Shown: piece after piece, positions 1 through 9,348 of the stretch
Layout of the letters: each line of letters starts with the position of its first letter
How positions within the stretch are numbered: the stretch's first letter is position 1
NCBI GenBank assembly: GCA_024226515.1
Contig: JAAELQ010000138.1
Location: forward strand, 39,297-103,296
DNA: 64,000 nucleotides
Origin: a bacterium
GTDB taxonomy: Bacteria > Acidobacteriota > Polarisedimenticolia > Polarisedimenticolales > Polarisedimenticolaceae
Reading direction: 5' to 3'
Position numbers and translations under genes: made by a program
Notes under the pieces: model-generated
Told to the model about the DNA's origin: nothing
Databases searched by the model: none
What the model saw: only the letters and a program-made list of their open reading frames with translations

Positions 1-83
1 CGAACACCAATGCGCAGAAAGCGGAGAAGATCATCAACAAGAAGCTCGAGAAGATGTTCCGCAAGTTTCCGCCGCAGCCCTGA
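1..83 (+). CDS. C-terminal fragment of an unidentified protein
   Basis: The window opens inside a reading frame (first full codon at 3) that ends in TGA at 81-83. Only 26 residues are visible: a basic, Lys-rich helix-like tail ending in a short proline-rich stretch (FPPQP). That is too little to assign a family. The downstream genes run in the same direction, but 150 bases separate this stop from the next start, so I cannot say whether they share a transcript. Confidence 0.55.
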   Translation, partial: NTNAQKAEKIINKKLEKMFRKFPPQP

Positions 84-235
84 ACGGCACGACACTTCGA
101 ATTCGCTTGTCCCGGGGAGCGACCTGGGTTAGGCTCGTACAAACGTGTCGGGACGGTGTGAGTGTGGGCCCCGTGTTTTGGTTTCGAGCGACAGGGGTGC
201 CTCTTCCGCCGGTTCCGATAGACAGGAGGTCGCCA

Positions 236-427
236 ATGAACAGGAAGTGGAACGAGGACGACGAGGTCCCGACGGTCGAGCTGGAAATCTCGCAAGGCGG
301 AACGGCCGGCAGCAAGGGAGTGCAGAGTCAGGGCGGCGGCCAGGAGGACGAACAGAGTCCCCAGGACTTCGACCAGAGAGCCGACAGCGGCGATGACCCC
401 AAGGACCCGCAACAGCCGATCACCTAG
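236..427 (+). CDS. Small acidic hypothetical protein (63 aa)
   Basis: ATG at 236 is preceded by a clear AGGAGG about 5 nt upstream, which decides the start; the frame stays open further upstream but without a ribosome site. The product is 63 residues, very rich in Asp, Glu, Gln, Gly and Ser, with no hydrophobic segment and no Cys, so it is probably soluble and disordered. It begins MNRKWNEDDE and ends DPQQPIT. I do not recognise a family. It lies 42 nt before the kinase gene on the same strand and could be co-transcribed with it, perhaps as a substrate or accessory protein; that is only inference from position. Confidence 0.55.
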   Translation: MNRKWNEDDEVPTVELEISQGGTAGSKGVQSQGGGQEDEQSPQDFDQRADSGDDPKDPQQPIT

Positions 428-469
428 GATTTCGCCCGACCGCTCTTCGCCGGAAAGCCGAATCGATTC

Positions 470-2812
470 GTGAGCGACGCCGAAGATCCACGGAACGACT
501 CGTCCGCCCCCGATGAGGGGGCGGCGGGCGATTCCGAATCCGATGTCGGCCAGCTTCCGACCATCGACCTGGCCCCGGATCACGTTCCGAGCGGTACCGT
601 TTCGGACGCGCCCCCGGCCGCCTCGCCGCTGCAGATCGGCGACTACCGCATCGTCGGGAAACTGGGCGAGGGCGGCGGCGGTGTCGTCTACGAAGCCGAG
701 CAGCAGAACCCGCGCCGGCGGGTCGCGCTGAAGGTCATCCGCGGCGGTCTGCTGGTCGATGAGACGCGGTTGCGCCTGTTCCAGCGAGAGATCGACACGC
801 TCGCGCGGCTCAAGCACCCCAACATCGGTGCGATCTACGAGTCCGGCTGCACGTCGGACGGTCAGCAGTTCTTCGCGATGGAGCTCGTGCAGGGACCGAC
901 CCTGGACGAGTTTCTCGACCGGAGCACCGGCACGATCGACCGTGCCGAGCGCCGGCGGCGTCTGTTGCTGCTGTCGAAGATCGCGGACGCCGTGCACCAC
1001 GCGCATCAGCGCGGCGTGATTCATTGCGACCTGAAGCCGTCCAACGTCATCGTCACCGGCGCGGTCGAAGGCTACGCCGAGGGTCGCGCCGTCCCCGGCG
1101 TCAAGATCCTCGATTTCGGTCTGGCGCGGATGACCGGCCAGGATCCGGACAACCCGACGCTGCAGACCGAGGTCGGCATCATCCGCGGCACCTTGCCTTA
1201 CATGAGCCCGGAACAGACCAAGGGCGATCCGAGCGAGATCGACGTCCGCACCGACGTCTACGCGCTGGGGATCATGCTGTACGAGATGCTGACCGGCAAA
1301 CGCCCGCACCAGGTCGAGAGCATGGACCTCATCGACGCCGTGCAGGTGATTCGCAACGAGCCGCCGCCGCCGCTGTCGCAGAGCTGGGACGGGTCGCGGC
1401 CCGACAGCGACATCGAGACCATCCTGGCCAAGACGCTGGAGAAATCGCCCGACCGACGCTACGGCAGCGCGGCTGCCCTATCCGTCGATATCGGACGCTA
1501 CCTGACCTCGCAGCCGATTCTGGCCCGGCCTCCGAGCGCCAGCTATCAACTGCGCAAGCTGATCGCGCGGCACAAACTTCCGTTTGCGTTCGCCGCGACG
1601 CTGATCGTGCTGATCCTCGGCTTCGGCATGGGCATGGGCGTGCTGTACACGCGCGCCGTATCGGCCGAGGAGCAGGCCGTCGAGCAGGCCAACACCGCCG
1701 AGCGCGCACTGGAGTTCGTCACCGACATGTTCGAGATGTCCAGCCCGAGCCAGGCACGCAGGACCTCGATCACGGCACGCGAGGTCCTGGATCACGCGGC
1801 GGAGCAAGTCGACGACGAGTTGAAACGCGAGCCGAAGCTACAAGCCCGGCTGATGGCGACTCTCGGTTGGGTCTACCGCGGCCTCGGGCACTACGAGCAG
1901 GCGGAATCGCTGCTGACACGCGCGACGGACCAGCAGCGAGAGATCTCGGGCGACGACGCCCCCGAGACGTTGAACACGAAGAACGACCTCGCCGTGCTCT
2001 ACGTGGATCGTGGGCGTCTCGACGAAGCCGAGCGACTGCACGTCGAGATCCTCGAAGCTCGACGACGGGTGCTGGGACCGGAGCATCCGTTGACCATGCG
2101 CTCGATGACCAATCTTGCGGTGGTATACGGCCGGCAGAGCCGCTTCGACGAAGAAGAGGCGCTGCTGCAGGAGACGATCGATCTGCAACGCCGGGTCGTC
2201 GGGCCGTACAACGCGGCCACGCTGCGCACCGTCAACAACCTCGCCGTGCTGTACACGAACCTCGGCCGTTACGAGGATGCCGAGCCGCTGCACCGCCACG
2301 CGCTGGACGGGCGGCGCGAATCCCTGGGGTCGGACCATCCCGAGACGTTGAACTCGATGCACAACCTCGCCGTGCTGTACGACCGGCAGGAACGCTACGC
2401 CGACGCCGAGCCGCTGTACCTCGAGACGCTGGAGCTGCAGCGTCGCGTCCTCGGATTGAACCACCCCGAGACGCTGATCTCGAGCTACAACCTGGGTGAG
2501 CTGTACGTGCGCAGCGGCAAGCACGCGCAGGGCGTGCCGTTCTTGCTCGACGCCCTCGCGGGCCAGCGCGAGCTGCTCGGCGAGAGCCACCCCGACACGC
2601 TGGACACGATGTACAACCTGGCCTGCGCCAGCGCCCTGCTGGGCCGCGAGCAGGAGGCGCTGCAGTTCCTCGGCGACGCGCTCGATCTGGGCTACACGCT
2701 GCGCGGCAATCCGGGCGCCATGCTGCGCGACCCCGACCTGAGCTCGCTGCACGACGAGCCGGGCTTCCGCCCGATCGAGAAACGGATCCGGGAGCTGATC
2801 TCCTCGAACTGA
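470..2812 (+). CDS. Membrane Ser/Thr protein kinase with C-terminal TPR repeats
   Basis: 780 aa from a GTG start. Residues 1-56 are an acidic linker. Residues 59-350 are a Hanks-type kinase: glycine-rich loop GEGGGGVVY (66-74), ATP-binding Lys 88 in VALKVI, catalytic loop HCDLKPSN (185-192, Cys replacing the usual Arg, so a non-RD kinase), and DFG at 215-217. A transmembrane helix follows at about 370-392. The rest (about 405-775) is a series of roughly 42-residue kinesin-light-chain-like TPRs with the recurring phrase HPETL, ending in a serine-threonine-kinase-type C-terminal tail. The expected topology is a cytoplasmic kinase and an external TPR sensor or scaffold. Such kinase-TPR fusions are typical of Acidobacteriota, Planctomycetota and Myxococcota. 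The substrate is unknown; the small acidic protein just upstream is one candidate. Confidence 0.93.
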   Translation: MSDAEDPRNDSSAPDEGAAGDSESDVGQLPTIDLAPDHVPSGTVSDAPPAASPLQIGDYRIVGKLGEGGGGVVYEAEQQNPRRRVALKVIRGGLLVDETRLRLFQREIDTLARLKHPNIGAIYESGCTSDGQQFFAMELVQGPTLDEFLDRSTGTIDRAERRRRLLLLSKIADAVHHAHQRGVIHCDLKPSNVIVTGAVEGYAEGRAVPGVKILDFGLARMTGQDPDNPTLQTEVGIIRGTLPYMSPEQTKGDPSEIDVRTDVYALGIMLYEMLTGKRPHQVESMDLIDAVQVIRNEPPPPLSQSWDGSRPDSDIETILAKTLEKSPDRRYGSAAALSVDIGRYLTSQPILARPPSASYQLRKLIARHKLPFAFAATLIVLILGFGMGMGVLYTRAVSAEEQAVEQANTAERALEFVTDMFEMSSPSQARRTSITAREVLDHAAEQVDDELKREPKLQARLMATLGWVYRGLGHYEQAESLLTRATDQQREISGDDAPETLNTKNDLAVLYVDRGRLDEAERLHVEILEARRRVLGPEHPLTMRSMTNLAVVYGRQSRFDEEEALLQETIDLQRRVVGPYNAATLRTVNNLAVLYTNLGRYEDAEPLHRHALDGRRESLGSDHPETLNSMHNLAVLYDRQERYADAEPLYLETLELQRRVLGLNHPETLISSYNLGELYVRSGKHAQGVPFLLDALAGQRELLGESHPDTLDTMYNLACASALLGREQEALQFLGDALDLGYTLRGNPGAMLRDPDLSSLHDEPGFRPIEKRIRELISSN

Positions 2813-2830
2813 CCGTTTTCGCCGCCCGGG

Positions 2831-2848
2831 GGGGGCCTCCTAGCCCCC
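2831..2848 (+). terminator. Possible GC hairpin after the kinase gene
   Basis: GGGGGC (2831-2836) and GCCCCC (2843-2848) form a perfect 6-bp stem around a 6-nt loop, 18 nt after the kinase stop. No T-run follows, so it is only a weak candidate for a transcription end or pause. Confidence 0.3.
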
Positions 2849-2878
2849 AAATGGATCCGCAACGTCCCCTGCCCCGCG

Positions 2879-2907
2879 TTGACTCGCCCGACGGCGACCG
2901 GTATTCA
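2879..2907 (+). promoter_or_regulatory. Predicted sigma70-type promoter for the hemerythrin gene
   Basis: TTGACT (2879-2884), a 17-nt spacer and TATTCA (2902-2907). The -35 matches 5 of 6 consensus bases and the -10 only 3 of 6. Transcription would start near 2914, about 30 nt before the ATG, leaving room for the AGGAGG at 2933-2938. Confidence 0.4.
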
Positions 2908-2944
2908 TCGGTTTGCGGAAGGGTTCCGCCTCAGGAGGTTGATG

Positions 2945-3421
2945 ATGAGCACCGAGCAGAAGACGAACACCGAGATCACTCCCGAGGCGATCATGGATGA
3001 GACCCTGTCCAAGCACCACGGGTGCATGTGGGTCCTGGCCGAGGTCGAAGCCTGCCTCGACCAGCCCGACAAGGAGGGCATGTGGGTCGAGGAGCTGCGC
3101 GACGCGCTCCCCCGGCTGGGCGTCCAGATGCGCCGCCACTTCAAGGAAGAGGAGGGCGGGGCGCTATACCGCAAGCTGCCTACGACCCACCCGCGCCTGG
3201 CCACGCGGCTCGAGAAGCTCGAGAACGAGCATGCGTTGATCCTCGAGCGGATCGACGGAGCCGTCGAGCGGGTCACGCGGCTGAAGAACGCGCAGCCCTA
3301 CGAGCTGCGCGAGCTCAACGCCCACGTGCAGATGCTCGTCGCCATGATCCAGCGCCACGAGGCGGCGGAAAACGAGCTGGTGATCGAGGCCCACTGGGCC
3401 GAATTCGGCGGAGGCGATTGA
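2945..3421 (+). CDS. Hemerythrin-like (HHE) cation-binding protein
   Basis: 158 aa. Two adjacent ATGs exist (2942, 2945); 2945 is preferred because AGGAGG at 2933-2938 is then 6 nt away. The protein is all-helical with the His/Glu pattern of a hemerythrin four-helix bundle: H24-H25, HxxxE at H65-E69 (MRRHFKEEE), H96 in ENEHALIL, and HxxxE at H138-E142 (IQRHEAAENE). These would bind a di-iron centre. Family members bind O2, scavenge or sense nitric oxide or oxygen, or repair iron-sulfur centres. The Fe-S enzyme operon just downstream fits an oxygen- or iron-related role, but the two are separated by 168 nt and a hairpin, so the link is only positional. Confidence 0.85.
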   Translation: MSTEQKTNTEITPEAIMDETLSKHHGCMWVLAEVEACLDQPDKEGMWVEELRDALPRLGVQMRRHFKEEEGGALYRKLPTTHPRLATRLEKLENEHALILERIDGAVERVTRLKNAQPYELRELNAHVQMLVAMIQRHEAAENELVIEAHWAEFGGGD

Positions 3422-3482
3422 CCCACCCGCCCCAGCATTGAGGCATTTCGCACAGACGGCGCACCGGAGCGCAAACCCATCC

Positions 3483-3510
3483 CGAAACACCCCGTTTTGT
3501 GGACTTTTTT
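3483..3510 (+). terminator. Possible intrinsic terminator
   Basis: CGAAAC (3483-3488) pairs with GTTTTG (3494-3499, one G-T pair) around a 5-nt loop, and a run of six T follows at 3505-3510. It lies 60 nt after the hemerythrin stop. The stem is short and AT-rich, so confidence is low. Confidence 0.35.
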
Positions 3511-3589
3511 GCCCCGTATCGGCCACTCCCCTGGCGTGTTTCTTGCTGTCCTGAACGATTCCTAGCCACGGCAGGGGAGGCTGACAGGG

Positions 3590-5488
3590 ATGAGTGCAAA
3601 TCCGGAGACGTCTACGACCACGGTCGTCGACCAACATATCGTCGAGTTCGTTTCTGATTCCGGGGAGGGCGCGCAGACTGCCGGACAGCTGTTCGGCACG
3701 ATCGGCGCCAAGACCGGCCTCGGGGTCTGGACCGTGGAGATCATCCCGGCCGAGATCGAGCCGCCGCACCGCTCGCGCACGGGCGCCAGCGGCAACCGCA
3801 TCCGAGTCGCGACCGAGCCCGTGACCAACATGGGCGAGGCCGCGGACGTCGTCGTGGCCTTCAACGAGCAGGTGCTGTACAGCCGGATCGACGTCGGGGC
3901 GCTGCGCGAGGGGACGATCGTCTTCCTCGAGTGCAAGTGGAAGGACGACATGCTCGACAGCGTGCGCGCCGCCTATGCGGAGGCGCTCGAGGACTTCCAG
4001 CAGCGCGGCTACGTGGTGATCGAGGTCCCGATGGAGGCGCGCTGCAAGGAGCACGTCGCGGACCCCCGCCGCGGCAAGAACCTCTGGGCCCTCGGCCTGC
4101 TGCTCGCAATGTACGACCTCGACGTCGAGCTGGCGCGGAGCGAGATCCGACGCAAGCTGGGCAAGAAGGGCGAGGCCGTCGTGGAGGCCAACCTGAAGCT
4201 CCTCGAGTCGGGCCGGAAGTGGGCCGAGGAGAACGTCCGGCAACGGTTCCGGATCTCGGTGCACCCCGATGCCGAGCCCAAGGTCGTGATGAACGGCAAC
4301 GAGGCGATCGCGCTGGGCGTCATGGCCGCCGGGATCGAGGTCTGCGCCATGTACCCGATCACGCCTGCGACCAGCGTTTCGCACTACCTGGCGGCACACA
4401 TGGGAGCGGTGGGCGGAGTCGTGCATCAGGCCGAGGACGAGATCTCGGCCATCGGCTTCGCGCTCGGGGCGTCGTTCGCCGGCAAGACGGCCGTGACCGT
4501 CACGTCGGGGCCGGGGATGGCGCTGAAGACGGAGTTCCTCGGTCTCGCCGTCATGGCCGAGCTGCCGCTGGTGATGGTCGTCGTGCAGCGCGGCAGCCCG
4601 TCCACGGGACTGCCCACGCGCGTCGAGCAGGGCGACCTGCTCTCGGCGATCTACGGCCAGCCGGGGGACGCTCCCAAGATCGTCATCGCGCCGTCCAACA
4701 TCGAGGAGTGCTTTCACTTCGTCATCATGGCGCGCAAGCTGGCGGAGACGTTCCGCACGCCGGTGCTGGTGCTGACCGACGCCAACCTGGCGACGGGCCA
4801 ACAGCCCTTTTCGCGTCCGGTTGCCAGCGAGGAGTGGCTCTCCCCTCCCATCGATCTCTCGGACTGGGACGCGGACGTGCCGCCCTACTCGTGGGACGAG
4901 ACGACCGGCATGTCCGAGCGGCCGATCCCCGGACAACGCGACGGAGCCTACGTCCTGACCGGCCTGGCGCACGACGAGCGCAGCCGCGTGGCCTACGAAT
5001 CGGCGACCAACCAGCGCTCGATGGCGATGCGGTCGCGCAAGCGGATCACCGTCGCCCGTTCGCTGAAGCCCCCGAAGGTCTACGGCGATCCGCAGGGCGA
5101 ACTGCTGATCGTCGGCTGGGGCTCGACACGCGGAGCGATCGAGGAGGCCGTCGACCGCGTACGTGCCGACGGCGGCAGCGTGTCGTCGGTGACGCTGCGC
5201 TTCATGTCGCCGATGGAACCGGGGATGCGCGAGATCTTCTCCGGCTTCAAGAAGGTGATGACGATCGAGATCAACTACAGCGACGATCCGGACGACCCGG
5301 GCGTCACTCCCGAGAATCGGCGCTACTCGCAACTGGCCTGGCTGCTGCGCGCACGCACGCTCGTCGACGTCGACTGCTGGTCGCGCGTGCCGGGCGTCCC
5401 GCTCGCGCCCGGAACCATCGAGCGGGTGATCCGCGAGAAGCTGCGTGAATCGGGCGCCCCGGTGGAGGACGAAACGTGTTCGACGTGA
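3590..5488 (+). CDS. korA: 2-oxoacid (2-oxoglutarate-type):ferredoxin oxidoreductase, gamma-alpha fusion subunit
   Basis: 632 aa; ATG follows a GGGGAGG-type site. Residues about 14-200 are the gamma domain (HIVEFVSDSGEGAQTAGQLF...). Residues about 215-600 are the alpha, PFOR domain I/II region: GNEAIALGVMAAGIEVCAMY, the motif YPITPAT, HQAEDEISAIGFALGASFAG, then TSGPGMALKTEF, and later the domain II stretch around GELLIVGWGSTRGAIEEAV. This is the usual KorA layout in bacteria lacking separate gamma subunits. With KorB it oxidatively decarboxylates a 2-oxoacid to an acyl-CoA and reduces ferredoxin, or runs the reverse reductive carboxylation. Its 3' end overlaps korB by 13 nt, indicating translational coupling. 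No ferredoxin (delta) subunit gene is nearby, so ferredoxin must come from elsewhere. Substrate preference cannot be fixed from sequence alone. Confidence 0.93.
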   Translation: MSANPETSTTTVVDQHIVEFVSDSGEGAQTAGQLFGTIGAKTGLGVWTVEIIPAEIEPPHRSRTGASGNRIRVATEPVTNMGEAADVVVAFNEQVLYSRIDVGALREGTIVFLECKWKDDMLDSVRAAYAEALEDFQQRGYVVIEVPMEARCKEHVADPRRGKNLWALGLLLAMYDLDVELARSEIRRKLGKKGEAVVEANLKLLESGRKWAEENVRQRFRISVHPDAEPKVVMNGNEAIALGVMAAGIEVCAMYPITPATSVSHYLAAHMGAVGGVVHQAEDEISAIGFALGASFAGKTAVTVTSGPGMALKTEFLGLAVMAELPLVMVVVQRGSPSTGLPTRVEQGDLLSAIYGQPGDAPKIVIAPSNIEECFHFVIMARKLAETFRTPVLVLTDANLATGQQPFSRPVASEEWLSPPIDLSDWDADVPPYSWDETTGMSERPIPGQRDGAYVLTGLAHDERSRVAYESATNQRSMAMRSRKRITVARSLKPPKVYGDPQGELLIVGWGSTRGAIEEAVDRVRADGGSVSSVTLRFMSPMEPGMREIFSGFKKVMTIEINYSDDPDDPGVTPENRRYSQLAWLLRARTLVDVDCWSRVPGVPLAPGTIERVIREKLRESGAPVEDETCST

Positions 5489-6429
5489 AACAGGACGACG
5501 CCCTGGGGCCCAAGTTCAGCTGCTTCCAGCTGGATGACTACGTGGGGGCGATGCCGCGCTGGTGTCCGGGCTGCGGAGACCACGCCGTGCTCGGATCGCT
5601 CCAGCGGCTGGCCAGGGATGAACAGCTGCCGCCGGAGAAGACCGTCGTCGTGTCGGGCATCGGCTGCTCCAGCCGGTTTCCGCACTACATGAAGACCTAC
5701 GGCTTCCACGGACTGCACGGCAGGCCGCTTCCGGTGGCCTGCGGCGTCCGCGCGCGGCGCCCGGATCTGCACGTCTTCGTCGTGACCGGCGACGGGGACT
5801 GCTGCGCCATCGGTACCGCCCACTGGATCCACGCGATCCGCTACAACATGAAGATGACCGTGCTGTTGCTGGACAACAACATCTACGGCTTGACCAAGAT
5901 GCAATCGTCGCCGACGACGCCCCGCGGCTGGAAGTCGAACACGCATCCCGACGGCTCGTTGCTCGAGCCGCTCAACCCGTTGCTGGTGACGCTGAGCATC
6001 GCGAATGCGTCGTTCGTTGCGCAGACCGTGGACTGGAGTCCGGGCCACGTCTACGCCACGCTGCGCACCGCACACCGCCACGAGGGGCTGTCGTTCGTAC
6101 GGATCCTGCAGCGCTGCCCGCACTACATGGATCGGGCGTTCACTTCCCTTCAGGAAGACCCGACGCTGGTGCAGATGCTGACCCATCCGGACGGGATCGA
6201 GGCGACCCCCGCCGTACTCAAGCAGTTCGAGAATCAGATCGAACACGACCCGGCCGACCTGGACGAGGCGCGCGAGATCGCGGCCCGGACCGACGTGTTC
6301 CCGATCGGGCTGTTCCACCGCAACGAGAACCTCCCGAGTTACGACGAGTTCGCCGTCTCCGGGCTCGGGATGACGGCGGAGGAGAAGCTCGACGGTATCC
6401 AGCAACAGATCGACCGTTTTCTTGTCTGA
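5476..6429 (+). CDS. korB: 2-oxoacid:ferredoxin oxidoreductase beta subunit
   Basis: 317 aa; GTG start with GGTGGAGG upstream inside korA. It is a thiamine-pyrophosphate-binding beta subunit with a cluster-binding cysteine set: WCPGCGDH (C30, C33), GIGCSS (C64) and a downstream LQRCPHY (C214), matching the four ligands of the single [4Fe-4S] cluster in this family. The TPP/Mg motif is GDGD at 105-108 with DNNIYGLTKMQ at 133-143; GLTKMQ...TP is typical of the KorB/VorB branch. The enzyme is cytoplasmic and pairs with KorA. The following gene starts 31 nt after its stop and is in the same operon. Confidence 0.94.
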   Translation: MFDVKQDDALGPKFSCFQLDDYVGAMPRWCPGCGDHAVLGSLQRLARDEQLPPEKTVVVSGIGCSSRFPHYMKTYGFHGLHGRPLPVACGVRARRPDLHVFVVTGDGDCCAIGTAHWIHAIRYNMKMTVLLLDNNIYGLTKMQSSPTTPRGWKSNTHPDGSLLEPLNPLLVTLSIANASFVAQTVDWSPGHVYATLRTAHRHEGLSFVRILQRCPHYMDRAFTSLQEDPTLVQMLTHPDGIEATPAVLKQFENQIEHDPADLDEAREIAARTDVFPIGLFHRNENLPSYDEFAVSGLGMTAEEKLDGIQQQIDRFLV

Positions 6430-6460
6430 GCGCGTTGCGCCGGACGGCTGGGGAGCAGCG

Positions 6461-9337
6461 ATGTCCCACTCGACGAAACAAACGGAGTCCGGAGAATGGA
6501 CGGTCGGTAGCGGCCGCGACGTGATCCATCGCGCCGAGCACGAGATCTGCGGCGCGGGTCTCGTACCGTCCGCGGAGCGCGCTCGCGGCGTGGCCCTCGC
6601 GGGCCAGCCCGCGGCGACGCGCTTCGACGCGACGACCGGCCACACGCCGGCCGCGTGGGTCGCACATCGCGTCCGGACCGAGGAGAATGCGGCCGACGCC
6701 GTGGCGGCGTTCGAACTCGTCGCGGCCGACGCGCAGGAGGCGGTCGATCATTGCCTCGTGGCGCAGCGCGCCGTCCGGGCCCTGCGTGCGCCCGGCGTCT
6801 GCTCGGTCGATCCGGGTCTCGCCGATTCGTTGCAGACCGTCCGGCTGGCCGAGGACGCCGACATCGAGGCGCTGCTGGCCGTCCGCGTCGCGGACCACCG
6901 CCCGGATGCGGGCGTCGTGTTGCGCGAGGCGTTCGATGCCGCCGCGCAGCGACTCGGACGACCGGTCGCCGCGGTTTCGTTCCACCGCATCGAGGGCGCC
7001 CGTCACGTACTGCTCGCGACGGGATCCCAGATCGAGCCCGCTCGAGCGAGAGTCGACGCGTGGCGCGCAGCGGGTGTGGAATGCGGGCTCGTGTGCGTGG
7101 CGTTGTGCCGGCCCGCGCCGATCGCGGAGATACTGCCCGTGCTGCAGTCCGCCGAATCGGTCGTCGTGCTGCTCTCCGGGCAGGGGTCCGCCGCTGCCGA
7201 CGCGCTGATCGCGCAGTTACCGCACTGTCGCGGGACCGTGCGGGCGATGCGGCTCGACGACGTCGAACAGGCCCTGGGCTTCCCGGAAGCACAGACCAGG
7301 ACACCGGCCGGAGGCGGCCCATCGCTGACACTCGGAATCCTGCCCGGGTCTCCCGCGGGGGCGGAGTTGCTGCTGGAGGCGATCGCGCCGCTCGCCGACT
7401 CGACGAGGTCGGGCGTGCGCCCCTCCCGCTGCCGCGACGACATCTCGGCGCTGACCGTCGGAGGCACGGCTCCGGAGGGCAACGATGCGATCGAGGTCCT
7501 GCTCGTGGCCGACGCCTCGGCCCTGCGGCCGGAGCACTTCGAGGCCGTGGCGGACGGAGCCTCGATCCTGCTGGCCGGGGCCACGGGATCGGAATCGCAG
7601 GGCCTGCATCCGGAGACACTGGAGGCTCTGGCCGGACGCGGGCTACAGGCCCGGCCGGTCGGTGCGACCGACGGCGAAGACGCCTCGCCGAGTCCCTCGC
7701 GCAGATGGCTCACCGACCGCCTGCGCGAGGCGCTCGCCGCGCTGCGCCCGGAGCTCTCCGCGGCGCACGTGCGCGACGGCGGAGACGGAGCCCCCGCTGA
7801 CTGGGATCGCGCGCTGCAACACTTCTACCTCACGGGGTCCGGCGCCCACTCGGTCGCGGATCCCCCGCCCAGCGTCGGCCTGCGACCCGGGAGCGCCGGC
7901 CCGGCGCTCGGGGCGCACCCGATGCACGAGGCCTTCCCGGACGGCGACGCACCGGGGCCCATGACGTTGCTCTCGCTGTTCGCGCGCGAGAGCGATGCCT
8001 GGCACCGTCAGTGCCGCGGGCGACTGCGCGACGAGATCATCGAGCTGCGCGAACGCCTCGGCGGAGTGCTCTCCCGCGACGACGAGCGCGGGCCGGGCGG
8101 CGCGCGACCCGAGACGCTCGCGAACCGTCTCGGACGTTCCGCCGATGAACTGATCGACACCTCGGCCCTGTCGCGCAACCTCCCGCAGACACGCGGAACC
8201 TCTCGCCTGTCTGCCGAGCGCGTCGCGCGAATCGAGCGGGCGACGACGATCTTCGAGAGCTACCTACGAGAAGAAGCGGACGAGCCGGCGGCATTCGTTC
8301 TCGGCACGAACGCCGGCGACGCGTGGCCCGGGGCGCGCTCGGAAGCGGCGGCCGTGGGTCCCGAGGCTGCGCTGGGCCTGTTCGACGGTCTGGCGCGGCG
8401 CTACACGCGACTGCTGAGACAGGTGCGCATCGCGCGGCTCGAGGTGCGCTCGGAGTACGAAGCCGGACAGCACGACGCGGCCACCGCACGTTTCGACTGG
8501 CGCAACTTCACCGACGAAGAGATCGGCGCGATGCCTCCGGTCGTCGTGACCGGAACGACCGGCGAAGGAATCTCCGCGATCCTGCGTTCGAGCTACCCCG
8601 TGCGCCTGCTGATTTCCGACGGCCTCGCGGGGCACGGAGACCGCGCGCACCGCCTGCAGTCCGCGGCCGACTCCTGGTCGCTCGGTTTCCGCGCCGTCGC
8701 CTTCCGCGACGCGTACGTCCTGCAGTCGACGCTGCTGCGTCCCGCCGAGTTGAAGCACGGTTTCGCCCGCATGATCCGTTCGCGGCGCACGGCACTGGCC
8801 GTCGTCGCCGAGCCGGACTGGGCCGGGGCCGACCCCTGGCTACAGCTCGCGCTGGCCGACGCCGGACGGCGCTCGTTCCGCTTCGGTTACGACCCGGACG
8901 CGGGCGCCACGCTCGCCGAGCGATTGACGCTGGCCGACGAAGAGCAGGGCCTACCGGGAGTCACGCCGGCCGACGCACTGGCCGTGCATTCGGGCTATCG
9001 CGATCAGTTCCGCGTGATACCCGCGGCCGCGTTCTCCGAGCGGCAAGTCGACTTCACCGAGCTGTTCGAGGCGGAGGGCGACGCCGACGGGTCGAAGCTG
9101 CCGTTCCTGTGGGTCGACAACGGTTCGGACGGACCTTTGCGGGCCGTGATCACCTGGGAGCTGGCACGCGCCTGCCACGGCCTCGGTGAACTGTGGCGCG
9201 CGTTGCGCGACATGGCCGGAGGAAGCGCCGAGGCCGAAGTGCCGCTGCCGGTCGCCGCGGCGGTCGACCCGACCGCGGCCCCGGCCGACACGCGCCAGGC
9301 GATCGAACGTATCGTCGCGGGGCTGCTCGGCTCCTGA
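6461..9337 (+). CDS. Degenerate PFOR-like protein in the kor operon, function unknown
   Basis: 958 aa. The frame is open from a TTG at 6422 that overlaps korB, but ATG 6461 has GGGGAG 5 nt upstream and is preferred. The order of regions echoes a one-chain pyruvate:ferredoxin oxidoreductase: an N-terminal part resembling a decayed domain I ([20 protein letters not shown]), a domain II-like stretch ([20 protein letters not shown], then [19 protein letters not shown]), a gamma-like segment, and a C-terminal part like the beta end ([48 protein letters not shown]). There is no CxxCxxC ferredoxin motif, no GDGD thiamine site and no CPGC motif, so it cannot be a complete enzyme. It may be a structural, regulatory or assembly partner of KorAB. 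The family assignment rests on recalled patterns and is moderate. Confidence 0.6.
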   Translation: MSHSTKQTESGEWTVGSGRDVIHRAEHEICGAGLVPSAERARGVALAGQPAATRFDATTGHTPAAWVAHRVRTEENAADAVAAFELVAADAQEAVDHCLVAQRAVRALRAPGVCSVDPGLADSLQTVRLAEDADIEALLAVRVADHRPDAGVVLREAFDAAAQRLGRPVAAVSFHRIEGARHVLLATGSQIEPARARVDAWRAAGVECGLVCVALCRPAPIAEILPVLQSAESVVVLLSGQGSAAADALIAQLPHCRGTVRAMRLDDVEQALGFPEAQTRTPAGGGPSLTLGILPGSPAGAELLLEAIAPLADSTRSGVRPSRCRDDISALTVGGTAPEGNDAIEVLLVADASALRPEHFEAVADGASILLAGATGSESQGLHPETLEALAGRGLQARPVGATDGEDASPSPSRRWLTDRLREALAALRPELSAAHVRDGGDGAPADWDRALQHFYLTGSGAHSVADPPPSVGLRPGSAGPALGAHPMHEAFPDGDAPGPMTLLSLFARESDAWHRQCRGRLRDEIIELRERLGGVLSRDDERGPGGARPETLANRLGRSADELIDTSALSRNLPQTRGTSRLSAERVARIERATTIFESYLREEADEPAAFVLGTNAGDAWPGARSEAAAVGPEAALGLFDGLARRYTRLLRQVRIARLEVRSEYEAGQHDAATARFDWRNFTDEEIGAMPPVVVTGTTGEGISAILRSSYPVRLLISDGLAGHGDRAHRLQSAADSWSLGFRAVAFRDAYVLQSTLLRPAELKHGFARMIRSRRTALAVVAEPDWAGADPWLQLALADAGRRSFRFGYDPDAGATLAERLTLADEEQGLPGVTPADALAVHSGYRDQFRVIPAAAFSERQVDFTELFEAEGDADGSKLPFLWVDNGSDGPLRAVITWELARACHGLGELWRALRDMAGGSAEAEVPLPVAAAVDPTAAPADTRQAIERIVAGLLGS

Positions 9338-9348
9338 CGCGCGGCCGG

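Noticed and set aside
3164..5332. A 722-codon minus-strand frame opposite korA
   Set aside because: It shows no recognisable domain and crosses the hemerythrin/korA gap. The korA frame has all family motifs.
6422..6460. TTG start for the PFOR-like protein, overlapping korB
   Set aside because: ATG 6461 has GGGGAG at good spacing; the TTG has none and adds 13 residues without family support.
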